Positions 53,235 through 61,265 of a DNA stretch of 64,000 nucleotides are shown piece by piece. Position numbers and translations under genes: made by a program. Origin of the DNA: Maricaulis maris MCS10 (GTDB taxonomy: Bacteria; Pseudomonadota; Alphaproteobacteria; Caulobacterales; Maricaulaceae); NCBI RefSeq assembly GCF_000014745.1, contig NC_008347.1:1807501-1871500 (forward strand), given 5' to 3'. Under the pieces are notes generated by a model. That model searched no databases. It worked only from the letters and a program-made list of their open reading frames with translations, and was not told the origin of the DNA. Each line of letters starts with the position of its first letter. Within the stretch, counting starts at the first letter, position 1.

Positions 53235-54496
53235 GGGTTCGCGCGCGCCCTGATACGTACCGAGCTCAACCCGTCCACAGGCCTGGGTGCGCTGACAAGT
53301 ATCGTTTCGTCACCGGACAAGCCGTCCACGATCTCGATCCTGGACCCGGCTCGCCGGCCCACCCGGACGGCTCGCGGCACCGCCTCACCGCTTTGATCAT
53401 TGTAGACCCAAACGGTATCAGGCCCGACAAGCTCGCCGAACGGCACCGTAATGGCCATGCGGGGCTCTTCTGTCTCAATGGCAACCTGCACCATCTGACC
53501 GGCCCGAAGGTTGCCGGGCACGGCAGAGACGAAGATTAGCCGCACATCAACGATGCCGTCGCGGGCTTGCGGGTCGATGGCTTCGATCCTGAGCTCACCG
53601 GAGTGAGGCTCGCGCAGCCTGGCATTGAGTCCGACGGACAGATTATGCACCGCGCTCTCCATCACTTGCGCGGTAACCCGGTCCGGCCGCCCCTCGGTAA
53701 GGGTGAAAAGGACATCCCCTGCCACTACCGGCTCGCCGACACTCAATGCGAGGCCGGATATCTGTCCGTCGCCGGGAGCGCGGATGGCGAGCCCGTCCAG
53801 TCGGTCTGCGATACTCTGCGAAAGTCGTTCGAGGCGCGCCTGAGCCGCATTCAGGCGTTCCGAGCGTCGATCTGCATCAAGCCGGGCGGCATTCAGCACA
53901 TTGCTCGCGTCCAATTCCTCGGCCGCATAGAAGGCGACTTCATCTCTTAAACGTGCCATGCGCGCGGGTGAGGCAAAGCCTCTCTGCTCGAGAACAAGAT
54001 TTCGTTCAAGCTCGGTCTCGGCCTGACGTTTGCGGAAGCTGATCTCACGCAATTGGGACCTGGCATCACTGACGCGTCGATTGAGGTCGGCGATCTGCGC
54101 TTCAATTGCCAGCGAATCCCGGCCAAGCCGAACAAGACTGTCCGCGATTTCACGTTCCAGAGCCGGATTTCTCAGCAACAGTACGACCTCACCGGACGTG
54201 ACCGGATCGCCATTTCGGAAATGTATTTCGGATACTGAACCGGACTCCGACGAAGGCAGCGCCGTGTTGGTCATGTCAATGACGACGCCAGGCACTGTCA
54301 CTTCCGGAGCAAAGAGTTCGCTCCTGGCTTGCCCCAGGACGACACGATCCGCATCAAGCGTGGCGACAAACAGGCCTGACCGCCAAATGATCAAGGCGCC
54401 TGCGAGAACCAAGCCAACCGCCGCGATGATGGCGACAACTGCCCAGGGAAATGCACGAGTTTCCCTGTCGGTCGATACGGGTCCGCTGGACGTCAT
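53231..54496 (-). CDS. HlyD/MacA-type periplasmic adaptor
   Basis: A 421-aa membrane-fusion protein starting MTSSGPVSTDRE at ATG 54496; the frame is open to 54631 with no better start. One TM (VVAIIAAVGLVLAGALII) is followed by a lipoyl/barrel-sandwich half (SGSVSEIHFRNGDPVTSGEVVL), a coiled-coil hairpin (residues about 105-215) and a second lipoyl half (IRAPGDGQISGLALSVGEPV), then beta-barrel and MPD domains. It bridges the inner-membrane ABC transporter to a TolC-type channel. A terminator lies between it and the upstream peptide gene. Confidence 0.9.
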   Translation of the reverse strand: MTSSGPVSTDRETRAFPWAVVAIIAAVGLVLAGALIIWRSGLFVATLDADRVVLGQARSELFAPEVTVPGVVIDMTNTALPSSESGSVSEIHFRNGDPVTSGEVVLLLRNPALEREIADSLVRLGRDSLAIEAQIADLNRRVSDARSQLREISFRKRQAETELERNLVLEQRGFASPARMARLRDEVAFYAAEELDASNVLNAARLDADRRSERLNAAQARLERLSQSIADRLDGLAIRAPGDGQISGLALSVGEPVVAGDVLFTLTEGRPDRVTAQVMESAVHNLSVGLNARLREPHSGELRIEAIDPQARDGIVDVRLIFVSAVPGNLRAGQMVQVAIETEEPRMAITVPFGELVGPDTVWVYNDQSGEAVPRAVRVGRRAGSRIEIVDGLSGDETILVSAPRPVDGLSSVRIRARANP

Positions 54497-54593
54497 GACA
54501 AATCTTAACTGCCTGATTGGTCGATATTTTTCATGACAAACAAAGTATGGTTTCAGCCGGATAACGCAAGGCGTGACGAATAAAACTTCCAAA

Positions 54594-54638
54594 GAAAAAA
54601 GGGCGGCGCGACCTAGACGTCCAAGTCGCACCGCACCC
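54594..54638 (-). terminator. rho-independent terminator after the small peptide gene
   Basis: On the minus strand GGGTGCGGTGCGAC pairs imperfectly with GTCGCGCCGCCC and is followed by a run of six T. It lies 16 bp after the peptide stop and before the HlyD gene. Most peptide transcripts would end here and some read on into the exporter genes, giving peptide in excess. Confidence 0.8.
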
Positions 54639-54653
54639 GTTCAATCAGGAATA

Positions 54654-54833
54654 TTAGCCGATTGATGCATCTTGTTCCCAGCAAACCACTTGAACATGGC
54701 AACTGGTGACGCCACCAGTTGTGATGCAAACCTGTACTTGTTTGCACACAACTTCCGCGTACGCGGACGCTGTTCCGAATAGAACCACGCTCCCAAACAC
54801 CAACGCTGAGGCTGCATACTTCAACTTAGACAT
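54654..54833 (-). CDS. small exported four-cysteine peptide precursor
   Basis: A 59-aa precursor starting MSKLKYAASALVFG at ATG 54833 after AGGGGAA; the longer frame to 54905 has no ribosome site. The signal peptide (ending AYA, cleavage before Glu27) leaves about 33 residues. The core holds CKQVQVC and CHVQVVC on both sides of TTGGVT. Cysteines are 30, 36, 45 and 51, so both outer and inner pairs are symmetric about Gly40-Gly41. This predicts a beta-hairpin with two cross-strand disulfides. It is too short for family assignment. Its location between exporter genes suggests it is the exported cargo; the function (antimicrobial, toxin, signal) is unknown. Confidence 0.75.
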   Translation of the reverse strand: MSKLKYAASALVFGSVVLFGTASAYAEVVCKQVQVCITTGGVTSCHVQVVCWEQDASIG

Positions 54834-54945
54834 CACGCTATTCCCCTTCTGTTTTAGTACCTTAGTATGAATGCGCTTGCGCGCAACTTCGAGTCGACGT
54901 AACAATTAGAACATGCAAAGCGCGCACAACCTAGGGGTAAATTCT
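54834..54945. promoter_or_regulatory. divergent promoter region of the peptide/exporter locus
   Basis: These 112 bp separate the divergent starts of the peptide gene and the EF-hand lipoprotein gene, so both promoters must lie here. Both sides hold GCGCGC-type elements (CTTGCGCGCAA and AAAGCGCGCAC) in roughly symmetrical places. I cannot assign -35/-10 boxes with confidence. Confidence 0.5.
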
Positions 54946-55284
54946 ATGAAAAACTCACTGTCCGTCGTTCTCCCGCTATTTTCTCTTGTCCTCGCAACGG
55001 CATGCTCCGATCAGGCGGAATCGCAAGCTGGGTCCGGTGATGACCTCGAAGGGCAGTTGGAGAGCTTCTTCGGCATGCTTGACGCCAATGGCGATGGCAG
55101 GATCGAGAGAGACGAATTGGTTACGGAATCCATGTCGTTCCAAAATCAGGACACGGGAGAATCCCTGACCGGCGAGGCCGCCGGCGATGCCTGGTTCGAC
55201 ATGTTTGACGTCAGTGGCGATGGTGAAGTGACCCTGCAGGAATATGTTTCGAAAGGTCTGGAGCTGGATTCGCAGTCCGGATAG
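54946..55284 (+). CDS. EF-hand calcium-binding lipoprotein
   Basis: A 112-aa protein from ATG 54946 after AGGGGTAA. The signal ends LATAC (Cys20, likely lipidated). Two canonical EF-hand loops are present: DANGDGRIERDE (residues 46-57) and DVSGDGEVTLQE (88-99), each with Asp/Asn at 1, 3 and 5 and Glu at 12. It lies 72 bp upstream of the FtsX-like permease on the same strand and is divergent from the peptide. It may sense calcium, an abundant marine ion, or bind the peptide. Confidence 0.87.
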   Translation: MKNSLSVVLPLFSLVLATACSDQAESQAGSGDDLEGQLESFFGMLDANGDGRIERDELVTESMSFQNQDTGESLTGEAAGDAWFDMFDVSGDGEVTLQEYVSKGLELDSQSG

Positions 55285-55356
55285 GTCTCAGTCGGGATAT
55301 CCCGGTCAATGCGGGGTTGATCTCGGCGTAAGCTCTGCGCAACTGCGCTTCAAAGA

Positions 55357-57681
55357 ATGGTCCGGTTGATGCCGTTTCGCCTGCAACCCGTCGTGTTGAT
55401 CATATCAGGTATCATCACCTTGCTGGGTGGTTTGAGTGTCTCGTCTGTCCTGCTCGCCAGTGCGTGGACGGACGTCAGGGGCGACAGCGGCTATCGAGCG
55501 GCTTTCAGCACCTACCGTTTGAGTGCGGGTTTCGAACCAGGCTTTGCGAACTCAACCACGCTTCCCGACTTCAGCGTCTATCAGTTCAGCAACCGGACAT
55601 TCGAACGGATCCACGCGGATGTCGTCGGCGTCGAAGACGCCTTGCTGGTTGCCGAGAGTGCGAACACGCAGGCTCCCGGTGCTCTGGAGCACGCCGTACA
55701 GCTGAGGACAATCGCGAGCTCCACCCGCTTTTTTGACTTTTTCGGTCTCGAGATGCAGAGCGATGAAGTGGGCGTCTGGCTGACGCAATCCGGTGTTGAT
55801 CGCCTCAGACGCCAGACCGGCGCCATGCCGGCGGAAGCCGTCATCGCTGATCAATACTATCCGGTTCTCGGCGTGATGGCGGATCCGCCAGCCGGCTCTC
55901 ATTTGCAATATGAAGCGCTCCTGGTTGGTGCGCCGTTCAGGCCAGAGCAGGACGGCGTGATCTATGTTCAATCCTCATCCCCTGAGAATGTGGAGCGTCA
56001 GCTTTCCGGATATGTCGCCGGAGATATCGGACTCCCCCCGATAGCGATTGCTGCGCGGCTCGAACCCGTAACGAGGCTGAGACTGGGCACCCGCCCCGCA
56101 TTGGGTGATGCGAGCTTTATCGTCACGGGTCAGGGGCTGGAACTTGCCGTTGCGCTGTTTTGTGGGCTTTCGGCACTCCTGGGCTCCGCCCTGGCGATCA
56201 GCCTGCTGACATCCGGCTCAATCGCAACAAACCGGCAAAAGCTCGGCATTCTTGTCATGCTGGGAGCGGCACCGAAGCGACTCGCCGTCAAAATACTGTT
56301 TTTGTTGTGTGTGGCAGCGACGCTCCTCGCAGCCGGGGCCTTCCTGATCTCGATCCTGCTCGGAGAGCCGATACTGGCGGCCCTCAACAAACCCGCCCCG
56401 GCCGAGCTTCTCAGGCCGATCGCCGCGGCTTTCGGTGCGGGACTGGTGCTGATTGCGGTTTTTGCCGGGGTCTCGCTGATCCCGCTCGCGACCGACGCGC
56501 CGGCCCGATTGGCGCTGTCAGGCCAAACCCGCCGACGCGACAGCACGATCATCCTGATGATCGGTCTTGCCGTGCTATCAACGGGGTCAGCATCGCTGGG
56601 CTTTGTCGCGGCGCAATTTTCCCTGGAGGCGCATCGCGGCGCCGCACTGGATCTCGACGACGATCGCACATGGCGCATAGGAAGCTATGACAGGACAGTG
56701 ATCGGACGCGTTGTCGAAGCCGCCGAACGCTCGCCGTTTGTTGAGGGATATGCCGTGCTGAACTGGCATCCCTTTTCGGACACCAGCCTCAATATGCCTG
56801 TTGCATTGGAAGGCGGGCCGCTTGTTCAATCCAGCGTCCTGACCGGGGAAACGAGTTGGCCGCATTTCGTTGATGCAAACATCCTTGCCGGCTCGGTCAC
56901 CGAGCGCTTGTGGGGAGCGGCCCGACATTGCGAGGCCGTACTGGAAAGCACTGCGGCGGATCAGGTTTCATCCCTGGATTACCAGGCCCAGATCGGGCGT
57001 ACCCTCGTGCTGGGAAATGGACAGGAAGCCTGCCGTATAGTCGCCATCATGCAGCCAGTACGCCGTGGAAAGCTCGCCGCTCACGGCGACCCGGTCGTAC
57101 ACCTCGTGGGGTCAGACCAGGCAACACTCATCAATCGAGCGGGGGATCCCTATCTGATCTTCCTGATGCGCCTCAAACCCGGGATCATGCCGGCAGACAT
57201 TTTTGACGGGGCGGTCCTTGCCGGCCTGGAGTCGCAAATTCTGTCCCTCGCTGAGACCGGGCAAGCCGCCTATGAGCGGGAGCGCCGGGTCGCGAGCATC
57301 CTGAATCTGGCCGCCTATGTGTTGATGGTTGTTTTCTTTGCCGTTTCGCTTGCCTTGTCGCTGCAGGCGCTCGCGGCCGGGCGAGCTCAGATTGCCATTC
57401 GCCTGGCACTCGGGACCCGGCCAGTCCGGCTCGTTTCGCGACTTCTGTATCCGGTCATTCTGTCTGCCAGTACAAGTGTCATTGCGACGACACTCCTGGC
57501 GGTGTTCATAAACCGCGCCTGGTCGAGCTGGGGCGGGCTTTCCGAAATTGACCCAATGGTCAGCTTCCTGGCCATCGCCAAGGCATCAGCATTTTGCGTC
57601 CTGCCGGCATTGCTGGTCGCTCTGGTCAGTTTTGTGCTGGTTTCACGCGTGAGTCCGGCGACCGTGCTTCGCGGAAGCTAG
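55357..57681 (+). CDS. ABC transporter permease, FtsX/MacB type
   Basis: A 774-aa permease with about eight TM helices: one at residues 8-32, three near 262-370, one near 397-417, and three near 645-765. This is two FtsX-like units with periplasmic MacB_PCD-type domains between. There is no ATPase domain, so it needs the separate ATPase at 52545-53234. The start ATG 55357 has a weak ribosome site; ATG 55369 is in frame. It is downstream of the EF-hand lipoprotein. The family handles lipoproteins, peptides and antibiotics from the periplasm. Confidence 0.88.
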   Translation: MVRLMPFRLQPVVLIISGIITLLGGLSVSSVLLASAWTDVRGDSGYRAAFSTYRLSAGFEPGFANSTTLPDFSVYQFSNRTFERIHADVVGVEDALLVAESANTQAPGALEHAVQLRTIASSTRFFDFFGLEMQSDEVGVWLTQSGVDRLRRQTGAMPAEAVIADQYYPVLGVMADPPAGSHLQYEALLVGAPFRPEQDGVIYVQSSSPENVERQLSGYVAGDIGLPPIAIAARLEPVTRLRLGTRPALGDASFIVTGQGLELAVALFCGLSALLGSALAISLLTSGSIATNRQKLGILVMLGAAPKRLAVKILFLLCVAATLLAAGAFLISILLGEPILAALNKPAPAELLRPIAAAFGAGLVLIAVFAGVSLIPLATDAPARLALSGQTRRRDSTIILMIGLAVLSTGSASLGFVAAQFSLEAHRGAALDLDDDRTWRIGSYDRTVIGRVVEAAERSPFVEGYAVLNWHPFSDTSLNMPVALEGGPLVQSSVLTGETSWPHFVDANILAGSVTERLWGAARHCEAVLESTAADQVSSLDYQAQIGRTLVLGNGQEACRIVAIMQPVRRGKLAAHGDPVVHLVGSDQATLINRAGDPYLIFLMRLKPGIMPADIFDGAVLAGLESQILSLAETGQAAYERERRVASILNLAAYVLMVVFFAVSLALSLQALAAGRAQIAIRLALGTRPVRLVSRLLYPVILSASTSVIATTLLAVFINRAWSSWGGLSEIDPMVSFLAIAKASAFCVLPALLVALVSFVLVSRVSPATVLRGS

Positions 57682-57751
57682 GGCTGGCCCGTCAATCCGC
57701 GGCGAGATCGCTTTGCGACCGGTTGATTCAGCACAGACCAACGCCTTGCCC

Positions 57752-57787
57752 AAAGAAACGCCCGCCATCCTTGCGGAATGCGGGCGC
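57752..57787 (-). terminator. terminator of the Sel1-repeat gene
   Basis: On the minus strand GCGCCCGC and GCGGGCG form a 7-bp stem with a 12-nt loop followed by TTTCTTT. It lies about 63 bp after the stop of the minus-strand Sel1 gene. Confidence 0.65.
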
Positions 57788-57849
57788 GTGGGTATTGGAG
57801 CCGGCAGATGCCCCCATCCGCCGGCTGTCATCATGTCAGTCGGTTTCGC

Positions 57850-58122
57850 CTAGTGGCGCGTCGACAGCCATTCGCGGGCGGCGCGCTGGGCGCTGGCCAC
57901 TTCGAGGGTCGACATCTGGTCGGAAATTTCGGCGCGGTAGTATTTGGCCGGTTCCGAGCCCATCAGGGCTGCCAGGTTGAACCATTTGTGCGCTTCGACA
58001 TAGTCGATCTCGCCACCCTGGCCAGTTGAATACAAGATACCAAGCTTGCACAGATCCTCACCCGTCGGGTCAGCAAATGCCGCTTGATGCGCTTGGGCCG
58101 TTTCTACGTCCGTGAACGCCAT
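57850..58122 (-). CDS. small Sel1-repeat protein
   Basis: A 90-aa cytosolic protein from ATG 58122 (GGGGAAAG upstream). The KLGILYSTGQGGEIDYVEAHKWFNLAA stretch (from residue 26) is one complete Sel1-like repeat, with partial repeats on both sides. Small Sel1 proteins act as protein-binding adaptors. It is monocistronic. Confidence 0.8.
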   Translation of the reverse strand: MAFTDVETAQAHQAAFADPTGEDLCKLGILYSTGQGGEIDYVEAHKWFNLAALMGSEPAKYYRAEISDQMSTLEVASAQRAAREWLSTRH

Positions 58123-58286
58123 GGGTCTTTCCCCTTACTCTACACTGGCGGGTCCTGTCTTTTTGACCTGTGACCCGCGACCACCATCCAGTCCGAATGC
58201 CTTCGAACACGGAGGATAGTGAGCAAAGAGACTTGCATTAAGGTTAAGGCGAATCAGAAAAAATGCGCCTTAAGTCTTTATATCGG

Positions 58287-59858
58287 TTAGATTTTCTTGC
58301 CGAGTAGTGAACGCGATATCCACGCATCGGTAAGACTTGTGTGGCTGGCCCGGCGCAAGCGGTCCGGCGTTGCCAGGCGGATCAGCGTGAGCAGCAAGAC
58401 CAATGCGACTGATATCAAGGCCAGCATCAGCGCCTGCCGGACGCGCGGCTCGGCCTCAGGCGTATCCGGGAGCGGCTGCAAGGCCGCGAAGGCGTCTGCA
58501 CCCAACCATTCGAAAACCGCGAGTGTGGCCGGTCCGGACAGTTCGGCCAGCCGCTGCAGATCGGTCAGGGCGTCCGGAGACCCGGCAAACTGCATCAGCC
58601 GGATAGACTCAAAGCTCGACGTTCGGGTGCGCAATCGGGCGACTGACTGGAAGACGGTCGCAAGGCCGACCGCCCCCGGTGCCGTGCTCGCCTCGATGCG
58701 CGCGGCAATCATCGGTTCGGCCCGTGACGGCGCGGCAAAGGCGATATCAGGCCGTATCCCGGCACTGGCGAAGGCATTGCCGATCTGGTCAGGGGGCAGC
58801 AGGCGCACAAGCTCTATCGCCAACCACGCCTCCATTTGCGGGTGAAGTCGCCCCGCCCGCCGCGCGGCCGTGAGGATTTCGGCTCCAGAACCCAGGGCGT
58901 GCTGCCGCCCCGGCAGGCTGACCATGCCCGCCTCAATTGCGGCGAGCGCCAGGGCCAGATCATCGGCCGTTGCGGGAGGAATGATTGCACTGTCACAGCC
59001 CGGCCGGCGCGTTCGCGGATCAGCGCACAACTGGATCACCAGATGCCGGACACCGCCATAGAGCCGCGTATCACCGGCGTCGGTCGCAACCAGCGCCGGA
59101 ACCGATCGCATTTCGAACTGGCCCCGATAGGCTCCCCGGAAAAAACCGTCGGCACTGGTATTGGCGACCGCCCAGGCAAACTGACGCTGAGCCTGGCCAC
59201 GTTGCAGCGCGTCGGGTGCAAAGACCAGCGCCGGCGGCGAGAGCCCGAGCGCCTCGCCCCGGGCCAGCTCGCGCCGATAGGCCGCATCGAGACGGGCCTG
59301 TCTCTGCCAGGCCGGACCGGCCCTCAATCGTGCGTCCAGCGCCTGTGGTCCGGCAGCCCCGGCCAGCAGCTCCAGCGCCAGCCGGTCACGGCCGATCAGA
59401 TCAGGACCCAGGGCAGCCCAGCTGCGAAACCGGTCCATGTCGGCGCGGCGGCGGCGATCCCCGCGCAAGGCATCATTCAGCCGGTCGAGCCATAAGGTCC
59501 GGGCATCTGCCCCCGACGGTACCGCTTCACGGACAAGTTGGGACAGCCGCTCGCTCTCGCCGGGCTGCGGCATCACATGCCCGGCAATACCGCCGGTCTG
59601 CGCCAGCCATTGCAGCGCAAACCAGGCCGCCACGACCAGCGATCCAATCAACCAGGCCGGTTGAAACCCCTTGAACACGGCCCGCCACAACAACCACACA
59701 GTAAGACCGACAGGGCCTGCCTCCCACGGAGACTGGGTCTCGCCGCGCCAGCGATCAACGCGCTCGCGCCGGATCGCCTCGCCCCGGGTCAAACCGGCCC
59801 GCTGCCAGGCGTCCGCGCCCGGTTGGTTCGTGTCACCAGCATCGACGGTATCCGTCAT
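58287..59858 (-). CDS. two-TM protein of unknown function
   Basis: A 523-aa protein with one TM near residues 70-90 (LIGSLVVAAWFALQWLA) and one near 482-500 (ALMLALISVALVLLLTLIRLA). Between them is a large, mainly helical, Arg- and Ala-rich periplasmic or cytoplasmic part, with CADPRTRRPGC as a possible disulfide segment. The stop lies 28 bp after a poly-AT region. I recognise no family. The start ATG 59858 is natural. Codon use fits the chromosome. Confidence 0.75.
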   Translation of the reverse strand: MTDTVDAGDTNQPGADAWQRAGLTRGEAIRRERVDRWRGETQSPWEAGPVGLTVWLLWRAVFKGFQPAWLIGSLVVAAWFALQWLAQTGGIAGHVMPQPGESERLSQLVREAVPSGADARTLWLDRLNDALRGDRRRRADMDRFRSWAALGPDLIGRDRLALELLAGAAGPQALDARLRAGPAWQRQARLDAAYRRELARGEALGLSPPALVFAPDALQRGQAQRQFAWAVANTSADGFFRGAYRGQFEMRSVPALVATDAGDTRLYGGVRHLVIQLCADPRTRRPGCDSAIIPPATADDLALALAAIEAGMVSLPGRQHALGSGAEILTAARRAGRLHPQMEAWLAIELVRLLPPDQIGNAFASAGIRPDIAFAAPSRAEPMIAARIEASTAPGAVGLATVFQSVARLRTRTSSFESIRLMQFAGSPDALTDLQRLAELSGPATLAVFEWLGADAFAALQPLPDTPEAEPRVRQALMLALISVALVLLLTLIRLATPDRLRRASHTSLTDAWISRSLLGKKI

Positions 59859-60045
59859 GATGCCCCCCTGTTCCCGGCATCAGTTATGCCGAGCAGGCGC
59901 AGGCTTGCAACCATATGCGCGTGAGGCGCGAGAAAAACGCCCCGCCATCGCCGGCCCGGATCGGGGCGGTCATAATGAAAGGAGAGTTGGCAGGCGGGGC
60001 CGTGCGGCTTATTTCCATCGAACCGTCGCCAGGAGCCCGCTCACC

Positions 60046-60999
60046 ATGCCGTCCGATACCCTCTCCCGCTTTGCGCCCGTTTCGATGGCGCTGGCCCATA
60101 CCGACAAGGCCCGCTTTGCCGCCGAGCTGGGTCGCAGCTTTCGCGAATTCGGCTTTGCCGCGATCTCCGATCACGGCCTCGACCCGGCCCTGATCCAGGC
60201 GGCCTATGACAAGGCGGCGCAATTCTTCGCCCTGCCGGAAGAGACCAAGCTGGCCTATCTGGTCGAAGGCGGTGGCGGCGCTCGCGGTTATACGCCGTTC
60301 GGCAAGGAGATCGCCAAGGACGCCAAACATGTCGACCTGAAGGAATTCTGGCATGTCGGTCGCGACCTGCCCGCCGGTCACAAATATGAGGCCGACATGG
60401 CCCCCAATCTGGTTCCGGCCGAAGTCGAGGGCTGGCGCGAGACCGTGCACGGTCTTTACGGCGCGTTCGATGCGCTTGGCGTCCAGGTGTTGCGCGCCAT
60501 CGCACTGGATCTCGGGCTTGAGGAGACCTTTTTCGACGACACGGTCAAGGACGGCAATTCGGTGATGCGCCTGCTGCACTATCCGCCGGTCACCGGCGAT
60601 CCGGGCGGATCAATCCGGGCCGAGGCGCATGGCGACATCAACACCATCACCCTGCTTCTGGGCGCCGAGGAGCCGGGCCTGCAGGTGATGACCCGGGATG
60701 GCGAGTGGATCGACATGAACCCGCCGCCCGGCTGCCTGGTCGTCAATATGGGCGACATGCTGGCGCGCTCGACCAATGATGTCCTGCCCTCGACCCAGCA
60801 CCGGGTGATCAATCCGGCCGGTGCCCGTACCGGCTTTTCGCGCTATTCCCTGCCGTTTTTCCTGCACTACCGTCCCGACTACATGATCGAGACGCTGCCG
60901 GGCTGTGCCGGGCCGGACAATCCGGACAAATATCCCGAGCCGATGCGCGCCAATGATTTCCTCAACCAGCGCCTTCGCGAGATCGGCCTGTTGAAATAG
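60046..60999 (+). CDS. isopenicillin N synthase family Fe2+/2-oxoglutarate oxygenase
   Basis: A 317-aa enzyme from ATG 60046; a frame open from 59671 is excluded by the lack of a ribosome site and by its overlap with the neighbouring gene. The N-terminal DIOX_N (FREFGFAAISDHGLDPALI) is followed by the jelly roll with iron ligands AHGDIN (His and Asp) and STQHRVINP (His), and RTGFSRYSLPFF with the RxS that binds 2-oxoglutarate. The group includes plant-type GA/flavonoid oxygenases and bacterial IPNS relatives. The substrate is unknown. Confidence 0.9.
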   Translation: MPSDTLSRFAPVSMALAHTDKARFAAELGRSFREFGFAAISDHGLDPALIQAAYDKAAQFFALPEETKLAYLVEGGGGARGYTPFGKEIAKDAKHVDLKEFWHVGRDLPAGHKYEADMAPNLVPAEVEGWRETVHGLYGAFDALGVQVLRAIALDLGLEETFFDDTVKDGNSVMRLLHYPPVTGDPGGSIRAEAHGDINTITLLLGAEEPGLQVMTRDGEWIDMNPPPGCLVVNMGDMLARSTNDVLPSTQHRVINPAGARTGFSRYSLPFFLHYRPDYMIETLPGCAGPDNPDKYPEPMRANDFLNQRLREIGLLK

Positions 61000-61068
61000 G
61001 CTTCGGCTCCGACGCCCAGGACAGGGCAGCTGTCAGACCAGGCGTGCGGGGCGAAGGGGCCCGGCAAG

Positions 61069-61102
61069 AAAAAGGGGCACGCTCCCCATGACCGTGCCCC
61101 TT
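61069..61102 (-). terminator. terminator of the MscS gene
   Basis: AAGGGGCACG (61072-61081) and CGTGCCCCTT (61093-61102) form a perfect 10-bp stem with an 11-nt loop. On the minus strand it is followed by TTTTTCTT. It lies about 160 bp downstream of the mscS stop and also faces the oxygenase stop. Confidence 0.75.
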
Positions 61103-61265
61103 CAGGTCTGATCCGCCGGTCGCTGGTCGGTCTGTGCCCCGCCAACGTTTCGACCTGCAAAAATATCCACAGGTTGCATTACCCATTCCCTAAGACCGTG
61201 CACCCATGACGATTTTTTAATCCAACATATTTGAATGTGGATCATGCACGCAGAGATCGATCCGG

